Origin: Phallusia fumigata
Taxonomy: Eukaryota > Chordata > Ascidiacea > Phlebobranchia > Ascidiidae
Length of the DNA: 20,111 bases
Assembly (NCBI GenBank): GCA_008931825.1
Contig: QXVZ01007632.1
Span: 1-20,111 of the forward strand
Direction of reading: 5' to 3'
Positions 1-9,600 of the stretch are shown in pieces. Position numbers and translations under genes: made by a program. The notes under the pieces are model-generated. The model saw only the letters and a program-made list of their open reading frames with translations. It was not told the DNA's origin and did not search any database. The stretch's first letter is position 1. Each line of letters starts with the position of its first letter.

Positions 1-500
1 AATACCGGTTAACTTCACCTCAAGTGTGCGAAAGTCGTACGACAAAGAGTTCACCGGTGGGTTAATTACCGTTGCAGCGCAGTTATTTCGGGCGAGATCA
101 TTGCGCTACGCCGAAAATTGGCCGTCAAATTGCCGCCTATTTCGCTGCGATTCCGAATGGGGAATTTTCAGCCGATTGGCTTTTGGTGTCGTCTTGTGAC
201 AGATTTGGTTTCGAAGAACTGATTACCGAAGAGAATACGTTAGTTACGACAAAGCGGGGCTTAATAATATGGCGTAAGCATGTCCCTCATTGGACAATTC
301 ACGAATCTGTACGTTTTAGTCCTTTTTACGACCAAACAAACATGTTCGCAAGGATACCTTTCATGTCATTTACACCGTATGAAAGTTTGAAGTCTTTAAA
401 AACGTAAAAAATAAAAAAAATAAAAAATGCTGAGTCAGCAAAATTTGTGCATCAAACAAGAAAACACACGTGGGGTGTATGTGGAAAAAATCAAGCTTAC
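1..500. other. No gene seen; start of an intron downstream of exon o
   Basis: The minus strand was read for the expected ERC C-terminal helix and tail and neither was found. A 111-codon open frame on the plus strand (72-407) has no recognisable motif. An A/T homopolymer-like stretch (about 404-426) precedes the exon o donor side. Confidence 0.5.
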
Positions 501-620
501 CTCTGCATTGTTGGGTCTGTACCGTGTTTTGCCGTTGCCCTGCTGGGATTTGCTGCTTTGCGATGGGTGTGGCGAGGGCGTGTCCGCTGCGTCCTGCATA
601 AGGTTCAGGCGGTTCTGGGT
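501..620 (-). CDS. ERC: ERC exon o (divergent C-terminal linker)
   Basis: 120 nt, 40 codons, phase 0 at both ends. It opens TQNRLNLMQD, matching the TQNRMKLMAD that directly follows LKQQ in vertebrates. It then becomes a low-complexity Pro/Ser/Gln/Asn stretch (DTPSPHPSQSSKSQQGNGK..RYRPNNAE) with no coiled-coil character. Vertebrate ERC also has a non-coil linker here before the FIP-like helix and PDZ-binding tail, but the residues differ. Acceptor GTTGGCAG, donor GTAAGC. Reading past the donor reaches a stop after about 20 codons, so intron retention would give a short alternative C terminus. No later exon was found in 1-500. Confidence 0.88.
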
Positions 621-3600
621 CTGCCAACACAGAAAAAAATTGAATGCAACAAATCACAATAGTTTAGCGGTAATTTTACGCGTCACAAAATAAAAATACA
701 CGGGCAAATTCCCTTCCAAATTGTATCTCATATAAAGTTGAACCCGGTTCAGTTTTAATGACATCACTACTTCATATTTATGCGTTTAGTAGACTAGCCG
801 TCGCTATCTGTAAAAAGCTGGTTTACACGTGCTTTTGTATGTCGTTGCTGCAGTTGCAAAGCACGTAACCATAAAAAACAAGGAGGTTTAACTTGGCTCA
901 AAAAAGAATTACTGGAATATGACTCGCAAATCATTGGCGTGTCACGAATAATCACTCCTCCTTTTTTACCTTGGAAACTTGCAGAAGTATTATACTGCGC
1001 GAAAATAGTTACGATCCAAAAAGCAATGTTTGTGTAGAAATGCAGAAATCCACGGCCTCTCAAAACGGCAACACGACATCTTATTAATCTTGGAATATTC
1101 ACACGAAGATTGATTTGCGTCTTAAAACACGCCCAACACCATTCCATCACTCTAACCTCTGCTTAACACAGTCCTTTGCATTAGGCGACAAGTGCCGACT
1201 CTTAATACCAGAGCAGTATACAAAGCATTGCTATTGTCTAGGCGTCGGCCGTACCACTGCTAAAGGCGAGACACCACTTGAGATAACCCGGCAATGTTAA
1301 GTGCTACTAATTGGATATTCGACGAAGAGGTATTGAAGATAAGAATGACTTTTGTGTTGAATCAAGTTGATGTGTATGTTAGCCATTTGGATTGCTGATA
1401 ATAGCAACCCTGGTGTTCGTCGATGTGAATTGTGCTTGGCGATTTGCATTGAGTTGGAAGTTCGTGACCGTTGAGTTGGTTGAGCATTGTTATTAGCCAA
1501 TTCAACATAGTGTGCTATTAGCGAAAAAACTCCACATAGGAAGTCACAGCGAACAATTTCAATCCATCTCTATAATTTTTAAGCCAGAAGTTGTCCATAC
1601 AAAGACCAAAGAATACAGGTAAATACGCTCTTTACATTTAACGCCACGGCTAATGATGTGATATAGTTTCTGTGGATGCGCAATATAAGAAAGACTGTAA
1701 CTTCTAGTCAATAGAGGGACCGTAATACCTACGTTAGCAAGAACACCATAGTTGGAGATAACAAATATTCCATTCCCATCCCAGTCGCCTGCTTACTACC
1801 GCCGCTAGCGGCAGCCCTCGGCTATAGGTAAGGGAAGTGTGTCGCAAATTTAGTAACAAACAGCTGACTGGAATGTCAAATTGGCCACTTAAATTGCCGG
1901 CTCGGCAAAACAAGAAATATGTGATTCCACAAACGACCCGAGGGGGCTGTTTACGCAAAACCAGAGGAGCTGACTGTTGGTCTAATTGTGGGTTTCATTG
2001 TGATATTTTTCTCTTCCCAGAAGTGATGTCATTGAAGTTTTGGCATGGAAAAGGCTAGGAGTGGTAAAAAGTGACAATGTCAATCCATTTAGTTGTTTAC
2101 TTCGCAATGAATGCTCCTCAAGTGCCCGAAAAGTAGTTTAGACTCACAACGCCTTTTGGATGAACATAGAAATTTAAACATTTCCTATTCACTGAGCATT
2201 GTAGATATACATCGGCAACTTCTTGCTGATATTCAATGGCATTTTGACGTAACAGGCATGTAGTTATTGAGTTATCCAAAAAATAATTTACTTCAATATA
2301 CAAATTAGCTTTACAACCATCAACAACAGCTATAAAAAGAACCGAATTCGTGCGCGACCTGATCAAATTATCTCCCAGTATCAAAATCTTCCCACCACAT
2401 CAGCACAGAACCACGGGAACGTTAACAAATCGTGTTGGCAATTTGTTTTTGCGGTAATAAGCCAACAGCTGCCGAAACACGGGTTGCGCGCACAATGGTT
2501 AGCAATCGGCGGCGACCGCTCTGCGCTAAATCACCACCTTCCTGTTGAATTGACCCGCGGTCCTGAGGTTAAACAGCACGAGTTACAATGCGTCGAGGCC
2601 AAACACCACGAATATCATCCGCGGGAAAACGGGAGTCAAATCACGGCGGAGGCGCAAACTAGCGCCCTGAGGAATTCTAATTACGGGGTCGCGCGCTACG
2701 TGATCGGGTTCAGGAGTTTAAGACTGGTTGCTTTGACAGGAAGCGGCCACTTGTGCGTGTGTGAACAGGAACAGCAAGATGCACAATGTTATGCGGATAT
2801 GAGTCGATAAAATTTGAATCGAAATTTTGCTCATTCGCACACTTGCATGTGCGTGTAAGTCACATCAACATTCGCCAAAAACGCTTTGTACAAATTAAAT
2901 GACAAATATATAAACAAGTACATTCTGGTAGAAGTATAACACGTTTCTGCAAGTGTTTTTTAATATGTCGTTTTTCGAGAATAACAAAACACTTATTTAC
3001 GTCGGGCCATACGTCTTTATAACTTTCTTCAAAGCCGTAATTTGTGCACCCTAAATTTAATGGTAGCCTCGATTGTTAAAATAAAAATTCCAAATATCGC
3101 CATAGAGTCATGTCGCAATGATTGGCACTGTTGTCATGGTGACGAGTCGCACCACACTACAATCATTTAAACTGGTAGTTAACAACCGTTTTTCAGGCTA
3201 ACAACGATACAATTCCACAACATAAATGGTTTAAATTAAGGTTACGTCGAATACGTGCTTTAAACCGAAGTATTAAACACGACAACGGTATGATTTTAAG
3301 TTGTTTTTGCCTGTTCATGGTCACGTGTTCCAGTTTTTTAATAAAAACAAGCCGGCAACTGTTCTTTATTTAAACCTTAAACCTCTTGTTGTGGGTCACT
3401 CGGGCATAATATAATGCTGTTTCGGAAGTGGCCAGAGAAGTTGGGAAACTGTAACGTGAGAATAACAGACATGCAGCGGTGCGGGTTAGAGAGGTTTAGG
3501 TATTTAGCAGCCACAACGGTTTTGCTTTGCTTTGGTCTCGATTCCGGGAAGAAAAACCGAAACCGGGGTAAACAAGCATCTTTGCAATACAACACGCACC

Positions 3601-6600
3601 GTTAAACACTTAACAAGTCTCCTGGCGCAGAGATTACGGAAGGCCATGATGCGGCCTATCACTTTGCGCACACGCGCACCTGTAGTGCGTGGGAATTCGA
3701 CTGCGTTCAAAGACCAACGGAGGCCTTTGTAAAGATCCGATATGCAGCGGAGAAGCTTCTCAAATTAGCGACGGCCGAATCCGAAACGCGTGCACAGTGA
3801 CGCGGTCATGCAATTACGGCGAGACGACATTGCCCGCTTCCTCAAGGTCACAGAGCGCGACTGCGGCAGCGGAAACGTGGCGCTTCCCACGACACAAACG
3901 ACAACCGCGTGGCGCCCATTATAGCGCCTCACACCACCGTGGCGTCATCATCTCCGATTATTGGTTAAAATCTTTTGTTTTTTGACGGGGTTTTAATCCG
4001 AGACGCTTCCGAGTAAGAATCCTTATCAGTTTGTTTTGTGACTGTGTATGAGCCGAGCTCAGTCTGCGAATGACCGAAATCGGTGGCAAAAATACGATAG
4101 GACTCTAGAGACCCCTGGTGGCCAAAAACAAGACTGAGCAGTATAGATAAAAACGCCCACTAGTGAACGATGCTTTTGAAGAATTTAGACATTGGAAGAA
4201 AACCGAAAATTAGCCAAGCTGACAGAAAGGAAAGGTGTGAAATAACAAAACATGGTCAATAAAAAAACATCTGAAAACAAACTGTATAACAGTAAAGCGC
4301 AACCAACAACGCTAAAGCACATTTGCTGACCCTGCGTGCCTCGTGCTATACCAGCTCATCTGGATCCCGACAGGGTCACTCGAAGTAATATGCAGGGAGA
4401 CGGGGTCACTTTGGATAATTAAGTTTTGATACTTACTTGTTGTTTGAGTTGTTGCACCAGTTTGTCTTTCTCTCTCCGCAGTAAGCAAACCTCATCAGCA
4501 TTCGTTCGCTTGCGAGACTGGGAAAGTTCGAGAAGCGCGATGTTGGCGTCTTTCTCGCTGATTGCCGCTAGGAGGGCTTGTTGTCTGGAAACAGGCCATT
4601 TGTTAGTTCAGGGGTTCCTGAGACTATTTGGACCGGGCCCTCCCACTGACAGGATTTATTAAGTTTCGCCCTTATCAAGAAACCAAGATGTGTAAAATGG
4701 AACACTTATTTTCACTTTTACCATCAACGGAAAGAATACAGCTGTAAATTTAAGGTATTATTTCAGACAGTGTACATTGCAATATGGTTTTGTCGTGATT
4801 AGGGTTCCAGCAAACTAAAAAAAATACTCCCCTTTCTGTTTAAGCATCCCTGTGTAAAATGCAAGGTTAGCTGGTCATTTTAAATTTCATCAAATCGAGA
4901 CAAAAAACATGTTGTCGTAAAGTCGTCTTCAAATCGATGCTGCACAATAATTTGGTCACGTGACACACGAGAGCCGCCATTTTAGTCAAAAATTAACATT
5001 TTACGTTTCGGGGTCCTGTGGGTGAACCAATGGGTAACTTGGGTTAAAAAGTTGTATAACTTTATAGTGCACAACTTTAGATACGCATTTACCTGACCGA
5101 TCATGCTAAATTTTTAAACAAATAATGAGAAGCACCCTATATATCTACGTTTTAAATTTCATACCATTGGATTGGTACGTCTGAAGTAAAGGGCATGTAA
5201 GCGAAAAAATATTTGGGGTTAAAAAAGTAAAAAAATGGTAAATCCAAATTAAAGTCACAAAATACTTTGCATTGTGTCAACTATTAAAATAGGAAACTTC
5301 TAGGTGACTTACTTTGTTAAATATTGCTGTTTAAAAAATTTCACGTTTTAGGGGCCTGTGGGTGAACTGGGGTTAAAAGTTGACAGTGCACAGATACCCA
5401 TTTATCATGTGTGAAAATTTCAAGAAATTCGGACAACTCTTTTTGACCCAAATGTGTAAAATGAAAACAATGTGTCCCCTTTAGCCGGGGAGTATAACCG
5501 CTATATCATGACAAAGTTGGGGTAACTGCGTCTAGCTTACCTGAAAAAACTACGATTTTACAAAAATTGTCCATGAGCGACTTACTTGACATCCAGCGCT
5601 TCTTCCAAATGCTTCCTCCTCTCGATCCTCATCTGCTGGATCAACCTCTCCTTCTCGTGGAGAGAAGCTTCGGACGCGGTGAGTTTTCCTCCCGTCTGAG
5701 CGAGGATGGATTTCGTCTGTTCGAATTCCCGCACAAGCTCCTCCATCTACGAACAAAAAAGAGTTTCTACCCTGTAAGGTTGCATTATTCGATGACTTGT
5801 TAAAAAACTCCATCATGTTGGTAAAGCAGTGTTTCTTAAGTAGTTGGTCATAGAGCAGTTTGCAAATGGGTCACGGATCTAGGTGAAAACGGAAAATCCC
5901 AATTACCATCCCCAAGAATTCAGAAACTGCTTGATTGTATTCAACAGCCCGCTGAAGTGCATATTGGAATAAATTGCCATACGTGTTCGTGTCACAAGTT
6001 TGAAATAAGGAGACTGCCATGCTGATGGTATTGAGGCCCACGAGCATCTCTTAAAACGTTATCTGGGACGTGTAGAAAAAAGGTTGGGAATCACTGGAAT
6101 AAACCAAGCAAAAGACAAAATTTGGACCACAGAAACATTTCTTGTTTTAAAACAAATCAGTCACCTGTTTCTCTACTTTGTGTCTCGCATCCTCCTCCTT
6201 GGAAAGCACAACCTCCCGTTCAGCAGTGATGCTCACACTCTCGCGCAGCGCCTCCTCCAACTCCTCAATCCTCTCATCTCTCGTCTTCATTTGACGCTAA
6301 ACAACACGAAAAAACTTAAGTCGAAGGCTTTACACTTAAAATGTAAATTGCGCTAAGAACTTAAACTTACAAGGAGTTTAGCGAGGTCTTTGTCTTGGGC
6401 GGCTCCCTTTTTCTTGATCTCCTCGAGCATCTGAGCGTTCAGGGTTTTAATCTGTGCATTCAAATCCCGGGTTTGCCTGTAAAGTTAAACACAAACCTTT
6501 CATTTAACCGAAAAAAGTAGACATCGAAAGTAGAAGAGAAACACCAACTTTTCGAGCGTCATTATCTTCTTGTCCTTGTTGTGTTTCTCGTTTTCAGTTT

Positions 6601-9600
6601 CTTTCAGGATTTCAAGCAGCCGATCCAATTCGCCCTGCCCTCTTGTCACCTTGACAACGCAATAAAATATATTTAAAAACAACGATCAATAAAACGTCAA
6701 AGGTCACACCCGCTACCTCTTCAGATTTTTCTTTTAAGGCTTTCTCCAATCCTCCGATCTTCTCTTTACTTTCCTCTTTCGTCTTCGCTAGAGCGACCGA
6801 CTGCTGAGTCTGCGTGACGTCACAGTGATAAATATCGTCACAAGGTAGCACTATCCGGGTTATTTTGGCGCATGCAATTTGTGGTTTGCGATGGCAGTGG
6901 GTATTAGTAATAGACGTAGGTTTGGAAAAACGTAGAACACAAGGTTAAAATATCAAGGCCTTTGCTGAAATTTGTCTGCAAGGAATTTTTGTTATTTTTC
7001 TTGAAGTTTTTTTTTAAAGGGACGTTACCAAGACGGCAGCGGTGATTAGTAATAGATGTAGGTTTAATTTACAAACAATACATTGTAAATAAGCGGAAAA
7101 ATCAAAAACATATTAAATCTTTTGCCAAAAGTTTTGCAAACAGATTTGTTTGTGTTGTTTTTCTTGGGGGATTCACTACTAGGACAGTATATCTGTAGCT
7201 CTATTGAAGTAAAAAAATAAAATAAAATCCAAAAAAATTAGAACGCTAATCGATCCAGGATTAAACGATATCATCGACCAAACAAAACAAAAAATTTAAT
7301 TAGACAAAAAATAAAAACTTAACAAGATTAATCGGGCAGGCAAAAACCTCTAGAGCAAGCGATTTTTTGTCAAACAAAACTTGTATTCAGTCCACCCAAA
7401 AAGGCAAAGCAAATTGTTGCTAGTTGCTACTAGTTGCAAGTAAGCATGTCAGTAAAGTAAAAACAAGCGGAAAATTAGACGGGCAGCAGTGGCAAGGCAA
7501 TCTTACTTGGTTTGTTTGATGATCGTCGGAAGTCTGTAAACCAGCGGGTTAATAAATTAGCTTGCTCTGACTGAGTAAAGTAAACTGACCCGTCTTGATA
7601 CAGCCAACAATCAAATACTCATGGCGAAATTAAAGACTATAGTTACACAAAGGTCAAGGCGCACATACAATTTTGATAGGTATACCAGTACAACGTCCTA
7701 CAAAAGGCGCCGAAAATTGTCATATTTGTTCATCTTTAGTGAAAATGGGCCAAAACTGACTGTTCAGCAAAGCACCGAAGATGTCATGTTAATGCTCCGG
7801 GCATTTTGTTCTTTAAAACTAAAATGATTCTAATTTTAGTCTTTAGAAGACGTAAGCTTTCATGACTAGATTTGCCTTTAAAATGGAAAACGCGTTTAAA
7901 AACTCTCGCGTGGTAATTTTCAAGAACCTTTGGTCAACATTAAGCGATGTTGAGCAGATTCTGGTCAAGAACCAAGTACTCGGGTACTGGCTCGGCTAGG
8001 CCCGTCCATAGTGGCAATACATACATTATTAGTAGAAACCAATAGTAATCAAACTATTTACAGAGCCCTTGCAATGTCCTATACCTCCATGATAATAACC
8101 AATGTACCACAGCATTGTTTTTCACAAGTAACTTTGGACCAAAAACAAAATTTCCCAAAACGTGAAGCTTGGTTATAAAGAATGGAGTGAGGAAAACCGA
8201 TGACGTACCTTTTTAAGTTGTGACGTCAGCCTGCCAACCTCCTCAGTTTTCTGTTGGAGTGAGATTTCGATCTGTTTCATCTTCGAGTCTTTCTTGAGGC
8301 TGGAGGAAGCGAGTGACGAAGCGTGCTCCTGGACCTCGCTCAGGGATGTCTGGACCAAGAACAAAAGTTCAAAGTTAAAATAAGTGTTGATTCAAAATAG
8401 ATAAAAGAACGTATCAGTCCTTCACACGCTGGAAGTGAAAGAGCTTGGCAGATAGTTGTGCAATATTTAAGAAATTGGTAACGAAACATTACAAGATAAA
8501 CAGTTATATATCAGCAGCGACTTGAATCGCATACCAACAAAAAAAATTTGGAAGATTTGCAAAACAAGAAATAAGTCATTCTAACACACATTGAAGTATA
8601 TGCAATAAAACTTAACTACATGTGGTGACGTGTAAAATACTCCAACAAAAAACAATTTATTTTTATTTCACGCCACATTGTTCTCAAATAACAAGAATAC
8701 AAAGAGCCGCATACAAATGAGGCTGGTGATGGTGTATATTATTAAATTCATAGCTTTGCAAACAACAAAGCAAAAGTGTAGGCAGGGTGTGTAGAAGCTT
8801 CAATAATGGGTTAGTTTAGAAGTTTTAGAGATGAATTAATTGAAATTGTTGCATTAATGTTTGGATTTCCAAAAACGGCAGCTACCTCTTTTTCAGCGAG
8901 ACTCTTCTGCAAACCTTCCAATCTCTTCTCAAGTGCTCGTTTGGCCTTTTTCAGGTCATCCAACTCCTCCCGGAACTTGTCCTCCGTAGATTCTTGCGAG
9001 GATCGAAGACGTTCAATCACCTTGTCCTATCAGATCAAAACGTTTAGTCTTCATTTCTCAGCTCATGAATGGCGCCGGTTTAGGGGTTCCTAAACTGGGG
9101 TGCATTACCCCTATAGGGGTACATTTCGACTTATCAATGGGGCATCGATTAAAAAACTGATTGATGGGTAATAAAAGGTTTCTAAGCTACAGAAAGTAAA
9201 TTGTCTAATAAAGCAAGTTCGGCTTCGAAGGTAAAAATCTGAAAAAAATTTTTGAGTCCACGTGAACCTATAAAAATGACCATAGGGTTACAAGAACAAG
9301 ACATTAAGTAACCTCTGGTTAAGACCAACGCAACTTTTACAATTTTGGCCACAGTTTTTTCAAAAGTCTTTGTGATGTCACCTTCTCAGTCAAGGCTTCC
9401 TCCATTGTGGAGAGGGCGGAATCGCTGGTGGACGAGTCCTGCTGCAAGGCGCTCATTTGCTCCCCGTTGGCGGCAATCTGACGATCTTTTTCCCGCACCA
9501 CTTCCGCTAAACTCTCAATCTGCAAAGTATTCAATCGTTGCAAATCCGGTTACGAACGAAATTGACGTGAACAAAAAAATTGAAAAAAATGCGCAAACAT

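Larger units (their letters stand above)
4585..5585 (-). other. ERC: Intron between exons m and n, filled with repeats
   Basis: A 1,001-nt intron bounded by a GTAAGT donor (at 5585) and a TTTCCAG acceptor (at 4585). About half is accounted for by the MITE candidate (4609-4852) and repeat copies A and B. No exon seen in the remainder. Confidence 0.7.

Noticed and set aside
72..407. 111-codon plus-strand open frame
   Set aside because: No recognisable domain, no supporting splice or Kozak context; the ERC gene occupies the other strand and its intron is expected here.
2484..2810. 108-codon plus-strand open frame in a CpG-rich patch
   Set aside because: The open frame follows from GC-rich composition; the protein has no recognised motif. 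Kept only as a composition finding.
5567..5803. Plus-strand open frame opposite exon m (similar ones opposite exons a, f, g, e)
   Set aside because: Shadow of the minus-strand coding exon; the splice signals and family match are on the minus strand.
6543..6548. Donor GTGTTT for exon j
   Set aside because: Using it gives a frame with a stop in exon k (after about 10 codons); the GTTGGT donor restores the conserved reading frame.
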